A stretch of 24,105 nucleotides of DNA. Origin: Deltaproteobacteria bacterium. GTDB taxonomy: Bacteria > Desulfobacterota > Deferrimicrobia > Deferrimicrobiales > Deferrimicrobiaceae. How positions within the stretch are numbered: position 1 is the stretch's first letter; each line of letters starts with the position of its first letter. Location of the stretch: the NCBI GenBank assembly GCA_003105225.1, contig PQAK01000038.1:1-24105 (forward strand), read 5' to 3'. Positions 7,193 to 13,591 of the stretch are shown piece after piece. A program made the position numbers and the translations under genes. A model generated the notes under the pieces. That model was not told the origin of the DNA, searched no databases, and saw only the letters and a program-made list of their open reading frames with translations.

Positions 7193-7268
7193 TCCCTGGT
7201 AGCTCAACCGGCAGAGCGGGTGGCTGTTAACCACTAGGTTGCAGGTTCGAGTCCTGCCCAGGGAGCCA
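7193..7268 (+). tRNA. tRNA-Asn (GUU)
   Basis: A complete 76-nt cloverleaf. The acceptor arms TCCCTGG (7193-7199) and CCAGGGA (7258-7264) pair perfectly, followed by discriminator G and an encoded CCA (7266-7268). The D arm is GCTC...GAGC and the anticodon stem GGTGG/CCACT. The anticodon loop CTGTTAA gives anticodon GTT (Asn). The T arm is GCAGG-TTCGAGT-CCTGC. It stands between the selenoprotein gene and the accessory region. tRNA 3' ends are common integration sites, but I found no second copy of this 3' end within the window. Confidence 0.97.
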
Positions 7269-7278
7269 GCAAAGTCCC

Positions 7279-7316
7279 GGAGAGCGCGCCTCGAGGCGCG
7301 CTCTCCGCTTTTATTT
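7279..7316 (+). terminator. Rho-independent terminator after tRNA-Asn
   Basis: A perfect 12-bp stem, GGAGAGCGCGCC (7279-7290) / GGCGCGCTCTCC (7295-7306), with a TCGA loop, followed by GCTTTTATTT. It is T-rich only on the plus-strand side, so it serves the tRNA, not the converging toxin gene. Confidence 0.9.
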
Positions 7317-7589
7317 GATTCGCGTTGTTACGTCTTCGTAGACATGTTTTCGGTGACGGATGGCGAGGACGTAGACGATTTCCCCTTCGATCTTGAAGAC
7401 GACGCGGTAATCTCCCACCCGGAGCTTCCAGTACCCCCCGAGATTCTTCCTCAACGGAAGGCCGTATTCATGGGGTGCGATCATCAGCCGGGTTTCGATC
7501 GCCCGTTTGATGCGCTCCCGCACCTTCGCGTTGATCGGGGGGAGGTCGTTGTTCCTGACGTCGGGGTGATACTTGACGGTAAACGCCAC
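7311..7589 (-). CDS. RelE/ParE-superfamily toxin
   Basis: A 92-residue basic protein, a typical size for RelE/ParE toxins. It begins MAFTVKYHPDVRNNDLPPI with a helical segment AKVRERIKRAIETRL. It ends with the family core LGGYWKLRVGDYRVVFKIEG followed by EIVYVLAIRHRKHVYED. The conserved L.G.wRlRvGdYRv.y strand and terminal IxHRkxvYe are the RelE-type features associated with mRNA cleavage. ParE-like gyrase poisons share the fold, so the target is not certain. The start is GTG at 7589, one base after the antitoxin stop codon, which indicates translational coupling. The open frame extends further upstream, but that part overlaps the antitoxin in another frame and is not toxin-like. Its 3' end overlaps the tail of the opposing tRNA terminator. 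Confidence 0.85.
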   Translation of the reverse strand: MAFTVKYHPDVRNNDLPPINAKVRERIKRAIETRLMIAPHEYGLPLRKNLGGYWKLRVGDYRVVFKIEGEIVYVLAIRHRKHVYEDVTTRIK

Positions 7590-7590
7590 G

Positions 7591-7818
7591 CTATCCCCAG
7601 ACGTCCTTGTGAGAGAGCGCCCGGGAACGCCTAAGCGTCCTTGCACGCGTTTCCGCAAGCCGTCCGAGAGTGACGTCTTCCCGAATCTCAATCGCTTCCT
7701 TGACGAGATCGCGCACCACCGTCGAAAGCGATACGCCTTCCTCTTCGGCGAGGTGACCGACCGCATCGAACAACGGTTTTTCGAGGACCACGTTGACCCT
7801 CGGATTTCTGGCAGGCAT
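7591..7818 (-). CDS. Ribbon-helix-helix antitoxin
   Basis: A 75-residue protein with an N-terminal RHH DNA-binding domain: strand RVNVVLEKPLFDAVGHLAEE, then EGVSLSTVVRDLVKEAIE. A charged C-terminal tail (LAETRARTLRRSRALSHKDVWG) presumably wraps the toxin. Two ATGs compete. The one at 7824 lies only 2 nt from AGGAGG, while the one at 7818 is 8 nt away and is preferred, giving MPARNPRVNV. It is the first gene of the pair, 1 nt before the toxin start. RHH antitoxins normally repress their own promoter, and a candidate operator lies just upstream. Confidence 0.85.
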   Translation of the reverse strand: MPARNPRVNVVLEKPLFDAVGHLAEEEGVSLSTVVRDLVKEAIEIREDVTLGRLAETRARTLRRSRALSHKDVWG

Positions 7819-7841
7819 CGACATCTCCTCCTTTCGGGATG

Positions 7842-7852
7842 AGTGTATCACT
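7842..7852 (-). promoter_or_regulatory. Candidate extended -10 / operator of the toxin-antitoxin pair
   Basis: On the minus strand, AGTG-ATA-CACT is a short inverted repeat that contains an extended -10 motif, TG-A-TACACT, about 24 nt before the antitoxin start. A weak -35-like TTCCAA stands 17 nt further upstream. Overlap of promoter and short palindrome is what an autoregulating RHH antitoxin would use. The motif is short, so confidence is modest. Confidence 0.35.
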
Positions 7853-7963
7853 TTGGGCGCACCTTTGGAAGCGTCCCGTTCCGGGAAACGGCATCGTGGC
7901 GGCCGTACCCCGAGGATGAGCGCGCGTATCTTGACGAATATCCTGTTTGTTTGCGACAGGTGG

Positions 7964-8893
7964 CTACAGGGACACGGACGCGGCCTTGCGCAGCAAGCTG
8001 ACCACGTAGCGTTTGGGTGGTGCGCCAAAGAGTCGGGCGTACTCGCGGCTGAACTGCGACGGGCTTTCGTAGCCGACCTCGAACGCGGCGCTCGCCGCAT
8101 CGAAGCCCTCGTTCAGCATCAACCGCCTCGCTTCGCTCAGCCGCAGCCACTTTTGGTACTGCAGCGGGCTCATTGCGGTGAGCTCGCGGAAGTGGTGGTG
8201 CAGGCTCGACGTGCTCATGTGAACGCGTTCCGCCAGCTCCTCGACGCGCAACGGCGAGGCGTAGTTCGCCTTCAGCCACTCGATGGCCCGGGCGACGAAG
8301 TGGCTCTGGCTGCCGACCGACGCGAGCTGGCGCAAACGTCCCGCCTGATCGCTCGTCAGCAGCCGGTAGTGGATCTCGCGCCGCACCAGCGGCGCCAGCA
8401 CCTCGATCGCATCCGGTTCGTCGAGAAGGTCCGTGAGCCGCTTGAACGACTCCAGCAGCGTTGGCGTGACCGTGCCGAGCGCCATCCCCCTGGCGACCGA
8501 GCGATCCTTCGGCGGCGGCAAGTGGGCCTGCGCGACCAGCTCGGCCAACATGCGCAGATCGAGCTTCAGGACCAGCCCCAGACAAGGCCGATCCGGACTT
8601 GCCCTGACGACCTCGGAGCTTGCGGGGATATCGAGCGACGCGATCAGGAAGCGCTCGCTGTCGTAAGCGTAGGCGTCGTCTCCCACCAGCATCCGCTTTG
8701 CCCCCTGGACGACGAGGACGACGCTGGGCTCGACCCGGCAGATGCCCGGTGGCGTCGGTGCCTCGCGGCGGAAGAACGCGAGATCCGGGATCGGCGTAGA
8801 CCGATCCTCCGTGCCCGCGGTCCAGTGACCGATCGTACGCGCCAGCGTCGCGCGAATCATGTCTGGGGGCAACCCTGTGTTGTCGTATTTCAT
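7964..8893 (-). CDS. AraC-family transcriptional regulator
   Basis: A 309-residue regulator of the AraC_N (PF06719-type) plus AraC HTH class. Residues 25-175 form the cupin-like sensing domain (PPGICRVEPSVVLVVQGAKR, later GLVLKLDLRMLAELV). Residues about 215-305 hold two helix-turn-helix motifs: LRVEELAERVHMSTSSLHHH and SAAFEVGYESPSQFSREYAR, then LFGAPPKRY, the family signature. It is divergent from the alpha/beta hydrolase gene, from which it is separated by about 200 bp. It probably regulates that gene and itself. Related regulators respond to small aldehydes or aromatic compounds, but the inducer here cannot be read from sequence. Confidence 0.93.
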   Translation of the reverse strand: MKYDNTGLPPDMIRATLARTIGHWTAGTEDRSTPIPDLAFFRREAPTPPGICRVEPSVVLVVQGAKRMLVGDDAYAYDSERFLIASLDIPASSEVVRASPDRPCLGLVLKLDLRMLAELVAQAHLPPPKDRSVARGMALGTVTPTLLESFKRLTDLLDEPDAIEVLAPLVRREIHYRLLTSDQAGRLRQLASVGSQSHFVARAIEWLKANYASPLRVEELAERVHMSTSSLHHHFRELTAMSPLQYQKWLRLSEARRLMLNEGFDAASAAFEVGYESPSQFSREYARLFGAPPKRYVVSLLRKAASVSL

Positions 8894-8915
8894 CCCGTTC
8901 GCTTTACCTTGCCTC

Positions 8916-8979
8916 GGAGAATAAGGCTACCGCAGACGCTTTTTAATGTCAAGATCCTGCGGACAATGGAGTATTAGGC
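8916..8979. promoter_or_regulatory. araC-like promoter with direct-repeat operator candidates
   Basis: On the minus strand, TTGACA (8947-8952) with 17 nt to TAGCCT (8924-8929) forms a core promoter for the AraC gene. Two 12-bp direct repeats, GGAGAATAAGGC (8916-8927) and GGAGTATTAGGC (8968-8979), match at 10 of 12 bases. Their starts are 52 bp apart, close to five helical turns, so they lie on the same DNA face. One overlaps the -10 and the other lies upstream of the -35. CCGCAG/CTGCGG (8930-8935, 8957-8962) form an inverted pair between them. AraC proteins bind such direct repeats. The rest of the interval to 9093 shows no further clear signal. Confidence 0.45.
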
Positions 8980-9093
8980 AAGAATGACGGAGGATCGTTC
9001 TACCCCCTCCATCTGCCGCGTGGCTAAGATTGTCGTATGCCGACCCCGAACATCGAAGCGAACCGTGAATAGAGTATCCCGGAGGTTATGCAA

Positions 9094-10188
9094 ATGAAGA
9101 TGGAGAACCTGATGTCGCGCAAGGCATTCATTCGAAGCGCGGTCATTGCCTGCGCAGTAACGCTGGTGATTTGTCAGCCCGATATGGTTCGAGCAACTCC
9201 GCCTGCGAACAAGGAGAACGCCATGCAACTGAGCCAGGGGTGGGACAAGACCTTCCCCAGGAGCGAGAAGGTGGATCATCAAAAAGTGACATTCAAGAAC
9301 CGCTACGGCATTACCCTGGCGGGCGATCTGTACCTGCCGAAGAACCGCGCCGGTCAGCGGCTGGCAGCGCTCGCAGTCGGCGGACCGTTCGGCGCGGTGA
9401 AAGAACAATCATCCGGCCTTTATGCGCAAACCATGGCAGAGCGTGGATACGTCACCTTCGCGTTCGATCCGTCGTACACGGGAGAGAGCGGCGGCGAGCC
9501 CCGCAACGTGCCTTCGCCGGACATCAACACCGAAGACTTCAGCGCGGCCGTCGATTTTCTCGGCCTGCACCCTTCGGTCGATCGCGACCGCATCGGCATC
9601 ATCGGGATTTGCGGCTTCGGCGGCATGGGGCTGAATGCCGCGGCGGTCGACAAGCGCATCAAGGCCGTCGTCACCACGAGCATGTACGACATGTCGCGAG
9701 TGATGGCAAAAGGTTATTACGATACCCGTACCAGAGAACAGCGCGCGCAGATGCTGGAACAGATGAGCCGGCAGCGCTGGGCTGACGCCGAAAAGGGTTC
9801 CCCCGTCCCGGGCCCGCGGATCCTGCCCGAGACGCTGGAAGGCATCACCGATCCCGTCATTCGAATGTATTTCGACTACTATCGCACGCCTCGCGGCTTC
9901 CACAGGCGCTCGCCGAACTCCAGCGGCGCCTGGACGGCCACCGGCCCGATTTCGTTCATGAACTTTCCGCTCTTGACGTACATCGATGAGATCTCACCGC
10001 GTCCGATCCTGCTGATCGCGGGAGAGAATGCCCACTCTCGATACTTCAGCGAAGACGCCCACAAGGCCGCAGCGCAGCCGAAGGAACTGATGATCATCAA
10101 GAACGCCGATCACGTCGACCTGTACGACCACGTGGACAAGATCCCCTTCGACACGATCACGGGGTTCTTTGGCAAGAACTTGAAATGA
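9094..10188 (+). CDS. Exported alpha/beta hydrolase (dienelactone hydrolase-like)
   Basis: A 364-residue hydrolase with a signal-peptide-like start (RKAFIRSAVIACAVTLVICQ), probably cleaved near VRA/TPP. The core is an alpha/beta hydrolase fold: ALAVGGPFGAVKEQ (oxyanion region), YVTFAFDPSYTGESGG, then the nucleophile elbow GIIGICGFGGMGL. That places Cys173 where Ser is usual, as in dienelactone hydrolase. PILLIAGENAHS and IIKNADHVDLYD supply the acid region and catalytic His. The elbow GICGFG departs from the strict GxSxG rule. ATG 9094 is preferred to 9088 because GGAGG (9081-9085) is 8 nt from it but only 2 nt from 9088. It is divergent from the AraC gene, its probable regulator. Substrate unknown. 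Confidence 0.88.
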   Translation: MKMENLMSRKAFIRSAVIACAVTLVICQPDMVRATPPANKENAMQLSQGWDKTFPRSEKVDHQKVTFKNRYGITLAGDLYLPKNRAGQRLAALAVGGPFGAVKEQSSGLYAQTMAERGYVTFAFDPSYTGESGGEPRNVPSPDINTEDFSAAVDFLGLHPSVDRDRIGIIGICGFGGMGLNAAAVDKRIKAVVTTSMYDMSRVMAKGYYDTRTREQRAQMLEQMSRQRWADAEKGSPVPGPRILPETLEGITDPVIRMYFDYYRTPRGFHRRSPNSSGAWTATGPISFMNFPLLTYIDEISPRPILLIAGENAHSRYFSEDAHKAAAQPKELMIIKNADHVDLYDHVDKIPFDTITGFFGKNLK

Positions 10189-10286
10189 TGGGTGCCGCTT
10201 TCGAACATCCCGTCAGGCCCGAGGGCGACATCAATGGTTTGTTTGCGGTAAGGGGCCGAAAGGGGCCTATTTTGGCCAACTTGAGC

Positions 10287-10364
10287 GAGATGGACGATCC
10301 GGAACCAGACCTCCGGTTCGACCTGCCCCGGCCGGGTTCGCATACTGGCACATTTGGGGAGCCA
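10287..10364 (+). repeat. Structured repeat element, copy 1
   Basis: A 78-nt segment that recurs at 12340-12417, about 80% identical without gaps. Within it CCGGA (10299-10303) and TCCGG (10312-10316) form a hairpin. GCCGG and CTGGC (10331-10335 and 10345-10349) enclose the conserved loop GTTCGCATA. GGCAC...GGAGCC forms a third, imperfect hairpin ending in GGGGAGCCA. It follows the hydrolase gene by about 100 nt and is itself followed by a terminator hairpin. Candidate noncoding RNA or mobile repeat; family not recognised. Confidence 0.65.
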
Positions 10365-10374
10365 GGACATCTCA

Positions 10375-10407
10375 GGGCCGCATGCGATCGTTCGTGTGCG
10401 GCCCTTT
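10375..10407 (+). terminator. Terminator-like hairpin after repeat copy 1
   Basis: GGGCCGCA (10375-10382) pairs perfectly with TGCGGCCC (10397-10404) around a 14-nt loop, followed by a short TTTCTCGTT. The T-run is weak, but its position matches the strong terminator after copy 2. Confidence 0.6.
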
Positions 10408-10484
10408 CTCGTTGCAACGCCGATCTTGAATTCCGAGCCGGATCGGTTGGAATTTCAGCGTGCGTGTCCGACCTGAAGCCAGGC

Positions 10485-10499
10485 ATTCTCGTCGAGAAT
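10485..10499. promoter_or_regulatory. 15-bp palindrome, candidate LysR-type or other operator
   Basis: ATTCTCG-T-CGAGAAT has perfect 7-bp arms around one central base and fits the T-N11-A pattern of LysR-type boxes (T10486, A10498). It lies 46 bp upstream of the isochorismatase-like start. No LysR gene is in the window. The remaining part of the 10189-10545 interval holds the repeat, its hairpin and the GGAGGAG ribosome site at 10532-10538. Confidence 0.4.
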
Positions 10500-10545
10500 C
10501 GATAATGAAGAAATCCCAAATCGGTTAACACTGGAGGAGTTCATC

Positions 10546-10875
10546 ATGGGTACCCCGGTCCGTTACACCCGGCTATCCAAGGACGACGCCGCATTGCTGT
10601 TGGTGGACCATCAGGCGGGCCTGATCTCCCTGGTCCAGGACTTCTCGCCAAGCGAGTTCAAGAACAACGTGCTGGCCGTCGCCGCATGCGGAAAATACTT
10701 CAAGCTGCCGACCATCCTGACTACCAGCTTCGAGAATGGCCCGAACGGGCCGCTGGTACCGGAATTGAAAGAAATGTTCCCGGACGCGCCCTGCATCGCT
10801 CGCCCGGGCAACATCAACGCCTGGGACAACGAGGGTTTCGTCAAGACGGCAGAGGCGATCAAGCGGGGAGAACAG
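10546..10875 (+). pseudogene. Isochorismatase-family hydrolase (YcaC-like), 3'-truncated
   Basis: The first ~106-110 residues match the cysteine-hydrolase family of YcaC and isochorismatase. AALLLVDHQAGLISLV carries the catalytic Asp in DHQ (Asp21). PTILTTSFENGPNGPLVPEL and ARPGNINAWDNEGFVKT are family signatures. Homology then stops at about residue 108. The second half, including the catalytic-Cys segment normally seen as GVVTEVC, is missing. The frame stays open to 11814 only because it runs antisense through the lipoprotein-like gene, and that tail is not a real domain. The promoter-side sequence is intact (TGGAGGAG ribosome site), so a 3' deletion or insertion event is likely. It cannot be an active enzyme as it stands. 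Confidence 0.82.
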
Positions 10876-10913
10876 GTGAGGAAAGAAAGGGGGGTCCTCC
10901 GACCGGGTATATT

Positions 10914-10964
10914 GGGAAAAACGAGCGGGAAGGGCGGTATGTCCCGCCCTCCCCGGTTTTTCCC
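10914..10964. terminator. Bidirectional Rho-independent terminator
   Basis: GGGAAAAAC...GTTTTTCCC encloses a GC-rich stem, GGG(A)AGGGCGG / CCGCCCTCCC, with loop TATGTC. There is an A-run on one side and a T-run on the other, so it works in both directions. It ends the minus-strand lipoprotein-like gene (stop at 10984) and any plus-strand transcript from the truncated isochorismatase gene. Confidence 0.9.
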
Positions 10965-10983
10965 CTCGGGAGCGCCTGAAGCC

Positions 10984-11790
10984 TTACGGGATCGCAACGT
11001 AAGTCGCGGTAGGCCCCTCCAGCCAGCACCTGTCCCCGCCGCCCATGCCGTCGTTCATGATGGAGAACTGGTTGGTGAAGTCGAACACGAACTGCCCCTT
11101 GGTTTCCGCTCCGGCAGCGACCGTGATGGAGTTGGTCAGCTGCGCGACCTGGTGCGGGTTGATCTGCGGATTCGCCGTGAGGACGGCGTTGTTGTCCATC
11201 GTGATGAAGATATATTGCGTCTGCGAAACGGGCGTGTAGTAAGACCCCTCGCCGGTCTGGGTCGTATTGTCGAGATTCCAGTAAACCTCCGCGGGAGTTT
11301 CGGTTTTGAACCCGTCGTTATAGTACGTGGTGCCGGCCACGCAAACTCCGCCGGTGCTGATCTGCGCCGCATTGTCCGGCACAAATGTCGTGACATCGGC
11401 CATCTTGATGATCATGCACCGGTAGCTGCCCGGCTCGACGGCGTTGCTGAACAGGGTCGGGCTGTCCATGATCTCCTGGTAATCGGACGACACATCCTTG
11501 TCCTGGACCAGGACCGGAGCCGAGCAGTTGTCGTACGGGCTCAGGTAAATCGCGTGCATCTTGACCTGAACCGAGGTCGGCGTGCCGTTATAGACACCGG
11601 GTCCCAAGGGGCGAACGGCCGCCTGGGTACGAACCGGGGCCTGAAAGGCGCTTGCCGCCGTCGGCGATCCCTTGATGGTCAGCGTGCCGGTATTCGTTCC
11701 TTGTGGAGTCGCGGGGCTGTCTCCGCCGCCGCAACGTACGAACGTTGCAGCGAGGGCACAGGCCAGCAGGACGGTTACCAATCGCTTCAT
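10984..11790 (-). CDS. Putative lipoprotein of unknown function
   Basis: A 268-residue exported protein. It starts MKRLVTVLLACALAATFVRC followed by GGG. This is a signal peptide with a Cys-Gly-Gly-Gly at the cleavage point, typical of lipoproteins, although Arg before the Cys is atypical for a lipobox. The mature part is Thr/Ser-rich and beta-like: GTNTGTLTIKGSPTAASAFQ, then SVQVKMHAIYLSPYDNCSAP. It has four further cysteines, in DNCSA, YRCM, GVCVAG and DRCWLEG, possibly two disulfides. I do not recognise a family. Domains of the secreted 'lipoprotein with T/S-rich linker' type in metal-reducing deltaproteobacteria look similar. AAAGGAGCT precedes the ATG. It is monocistronic and ends at the bidirectional terminator. 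Confidence 0.78.
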   Translation of the reverse strand: MKRLVTVLLACALAATFVRCGGGDSPATPQGTNTGTLTIKGSPTAASAFQAPVRTQAAVRPLGPGVYNGTPTSVQVKMHAIYLSPYDNCSAPVLVQDKDVSSDYQEIMDSPTLFSNAVEPGSYRCMIIKMADVTTFVPDNAAQISTGGVCVAGTTYYNDGFKTETPAEVYWNLDNTTQTGEGSYYTPVSQTQYIFITMDNNAVLTANPQINPHQVAQLTNSITVAAGAETKGQFVFDFTNQFSIMNDGMGGGDRCWLEGPTATYVAIP

Positions 11791-11867
11791 GCCGATAGCT
11801 CCTTTCGGTTATGAATATTGGAAGATAGATCGGCAGGATCGAAAGAAATGTTTAGCGCCCTTTTGAC

Positions 11868-12019
11868 ATGTTTTCGATGCCGATGCCGCACTCCCGCCCG
11901 ATGCCGTCGATCGGGCCGCGGTGTCGCCGGACCTCCTGGTCCGGTCGCTTCTGGCCTTGGGATCCTCGGAAAAGGATCTGGCGAAAGTGATCGCAGCCGC
12001 CGGTGGAGCAAGGTCGTGA
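11868..12019 (+). pseudogene. Possible C-terminal remnant of an unrecognised gene
   Basis: After a stop codon, the frame ending at the TGA 12017-12019 reads protein-like: FDADAALPPDAVDRAAVSPD, then LLVRSLLALGSSEKDLAKVI, then AAAGGARS. There is no start codon or ribosome site. It could be the tail of a gene whose 5' part was lost. Family not recognised, and chance cannot be excluded. Confidence 0.3.
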
Positions 12020-12056
12020 CGCACAGCGACCGGCAGCGCATGTGGAAGACCGCTTC

Positions 12057-12330
12057 CTATCTGGTTTCACCGGGTTGATAGCCCGTTCCCGCAGTCGCGA
12101 TCGGGATTTTCCTCCCGGGCTTTTCCAGGAAATGCTTGATTATCGGGACCACCCTCTCCTGTTCCGAAAACAGGACGTAGTGGCCGGCATCCGGGATCAC
12201 GGCCAGCTCGGCGTTGGGGATGCGCTTGAAGGTCTCGACGGCGTGCTCGAGGCGGACGAAATCGTGATCTCCGAGAACGATGAGAACCGGTGCCCGGGCC
12301 GAATTCAACTCCAGGACCACCGTTGCGGCC
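12057..12330 (-). pseudogene. C-terminal fragment of an alpha/beta hydrolase
   Basis: On the minus strand the frame reads APVLIVLGDHDFVRLEHAVE, then TFKRIPNAELAVIPDAGHYV, then LFSEQERVVPIIKHFLE. This is the standard C-terminal third of an alpha/beta hydrolase: GDHD carries the acid-turn Asp and DAGHY the catalytic His. The N-terminal part with oxyanion hole and nucleophile is absent. Immediately upstream (on the minus strand) lies repeat copy 2, where the homology ends. The gene therefore seems to be cut at or near the repeat. Confidence 0.72.
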
Positions 12331-12339
12331 TTTCCGGGC

Positions 12340-12417
12340 GACGTGAACGATCCGGAAACAGACCTCCGGCTCTGCCTGTGTCGGGCGGGTTCGCATACCG
12401 GCACCTCCGGGGAGCCA
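12340..12417 (+). repeat. Structured repeat element, copy 2
   Basis: The second copy of the element at 10287-10364, in the same orientation and 2053 bp downstream. The conserved hairpin CCGGA/TCCGG (12352-12356, 12365-12369), the loop GTTCGCATA and the terminal GGGGAGCCA are kept. Several differences lie in loops or keep pairing: CTGGC in copy 1 becomes CCGGC, where a G-U becomes G-C. It abuts the truncated end of the alpha/beta hydrolase fragment and is followed by a strong terminator. Confidence 0.65.
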
Positions 12418-12429
12418 TAATATTTGCAG

Positions 12430-12456
12430 GCCCCGAGGAATATCTCGGGGCTTTTT
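12430..12456 (+). terminator. Rho-independent terminator after repeat copy 2
   Basis: GCCCCGAG (12430-12437) / CTCGGGGC (12444-12451), a perfect 8-bp stem with a GAATAT loop, followed by TTTTT (12452-12456) and CGTT. Plus-strand orientation. Confidence 0.88.
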
Positions 12457-12502
12457 CGTTAAGAGGGAATCACGGCGCTGGTGACTGAAAAGCGGCTCGC
12501 GG

Positions 12503-12628
12503 CTACCGGGCGATGTACCCGCCGTCCACGAGGAGCGCGTGGCCGGTCACGAAGGAGGCCCCGTCCGAGCAGCGCCATAGCACGCTCTCCGCGACCTCTT
12601 TCGGCGTGACGCGCATTGCCGATCCGTG
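12503..12628 (-). pseudogene. C-terminal fragment of a short-chain dehydrogenase (SDR)
   Basis: The minus-strand frame ending at the TAG 12503-12505 reads MRVTPKEVAESVLWRCSDGA followed by SFVTGHALLVDGGYIAR. This is the classic final ~37 residues of SDR family oxidoreductases (EVAeavlwLcSd.asFvTGhaLxVDGGy.aR). No Rossmann glycine motif, Ser-Tyr-Lys catalytic residues or coding similarity occur upstream, where the dioxygenase gene begins on the other strand. It is a relic of a longer gene replaced or deleted at its 5' end. Confidence 0.8.
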
Positions 12629-12690
12629 ATTGAAACGGAATCCGCGGGAGGGCAATCTTACGAGGACACGACCCCGGAAAGGTGGGCAGT

Positions 12691-13470
12691 ATGACAATGC
12701 CCATGCCTGCCGTCTTCTTCGGACACGGCAATCCGATGAACGCGGTGCTGGACAACGCCTATTCGCGCGGGTGGGCAGCGATCGGCAAGGCGATTCCGCG
12801 GCCGGTTGCCGTCCTATCCGTCTCCGCCCACTGGTACATCCCCGGAACCTTCGTGACGGCGATGCCCGCTCCGCAAACGATCCACGATTTCGGCGGTTTC
12901 CCGCAGGAACTGTACCGGATCGAATACCCTGCACCCGGCGATCCGGCCCTTGCGGACCGTGTCCGGGACATGCTGGCGCCGATGTCCGTCGAACCCGATG
13001 GGAGGTGGGGGCTCGACCACGGGACGTGGACGGTACTTCGTCACGTATTTCCCCGGGCCGACATCCCGGTGGTGCAGCTAAGCATCGACAAGCGGCAGCC
13101 GGCGGAATACCACTATGAAGTCGGCAAACGGCTTGCTCCTCTCCGGGATGAAGGCGTGCTGATCGTCGGTAGCGGCAACCTCGTGCACAACCTGCACGCC
13201 TACGCGTGGGGACGGCATGGAGCGGAACCGTTCGACTGGGCCGTGCGGTTCGAAAACCAGGCCCGCGATCTGCTGCTTTCCGCCAACGACGGTCCGCTGA
13301 TCGCCTACGAGACGCTCGGGCGCGACGCGGATCTTTCCATTCCCACCCCGGATCACTATCTTCCTCTGCTTTACGTGATCGCACTGCGGCGGGAAGGAGA
13401 CCCGGTTCGCTTTCCGGTCGAGGGTGTCGACGGCGGTTCAGTGTCGATGCTTGCCGTCACGGTAGGGTGA
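12691..13470 (+). CDS. ygiD: LigB/YgiD-type (DODA) class III extradiol dioxygenase
   Basis: A 259-residue metal-dependent dioxygenase-fold protein, like E. coli YgiD (4,5-DOPA extradiol dioxygenase). The metal-site histidines fall in FFGHGNPMNAV (His12) and SVSAHWYIPG (His47), with LDHGTWTVL (His110) and GSGNLVHNLHAY (His166) completing the active site. PTPDHYLPLLYVI (His222) is the conserved C-terminal motif. Length matches the family (about 260). ATG 12691 is chosen over GTG 12682 because GGAAAGG lies at a normal distance from it. The protein looks intact even though every gene fragment around it is broken. It presumably opens catechol-type rings, but the natural substrate of this family is uncertain. 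Confidence 0.92.
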   Translation: MTMPMPAVFFGHGNPMNAVLDNAYSRGWAAIGKAIPRPVAVLSVSAHWYIPGTFVTAMPAPQTIHDFGGFPQELYRIEYPAPGDPALADRVRDMLAPMSVEPDGRWGLDHGTWTVLRHVFPRADIPVVQLSIDKRQPAEYHYEVGKRLAPLRDEGVLIVGSGNLVHNLHAYAWGRHGAEPFDWAVRFENQARDLLLSANDGPLIAYETLGRDADLSIPTPDHYLPLLYVIALRREGDPVRFPVEGVDGGSVSMLAVTVG

Positions 13471-13536
13471 CATCCGTGCGCCGTCTAAGCGGCTGGTCCG
13501 GTTCGAGAACTCGGCGCACAACGTGCCGTTCAAGGA
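13471..13536 (+). pseudogene. C-terminal scrap of an alpha/beta hydrolase
   Basis: Right after the dioxygenase stop, a different frame reads DIRAPSKRLVRFENSAHNVP followed by FKDP. This matches the catalytic-His end of proline-iminopeptidase-like alpha/beta hydrolases (...k.lvwfenSaHnvpfeeP). Only about 24 residues remain, without a start. The rest of the interval to 13592 shows no gene. Confidence 0.55.
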
Positions 13537-13591
13537 CCCCGGGCTGTCCGATGAGAGGGTCGAAAGCCCCCTGCAACCCCGGGCGGGAGCG

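Noticed and set aside
7193..7268. Repeat of the tRNA-Asn 3' end as an island attachment site
   Set aside because: I saw no second copy of the tRNA 3' end elsewhere in the window. An attachment site outside it cannot be excluded.
10185..10505. A 106-codon plus-strand frame starting at the hydrolase stop
   Set aside because: No ribosome site. It overlaps the repeat element and terminator hairpin and shows no protein-like conservation.
10546..11814. A 422-residue fusion reading through the isochorismatase-like part
   Set aside because: Homology ends near residue 108. The rest passes through a bidirectional terminator and then runs antisense to the lipoprotein-like gene.
10287..12417. Shared minus-strand peptide (MRTRPxQxEPEVxFRIVH) in both repeats
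   Set aside because: Both copies can be read in one frame, but the flanking frames differ and there is no ribosome site. The conserved hairpins and following terminators fit a plus-strand RNA or repeat better.
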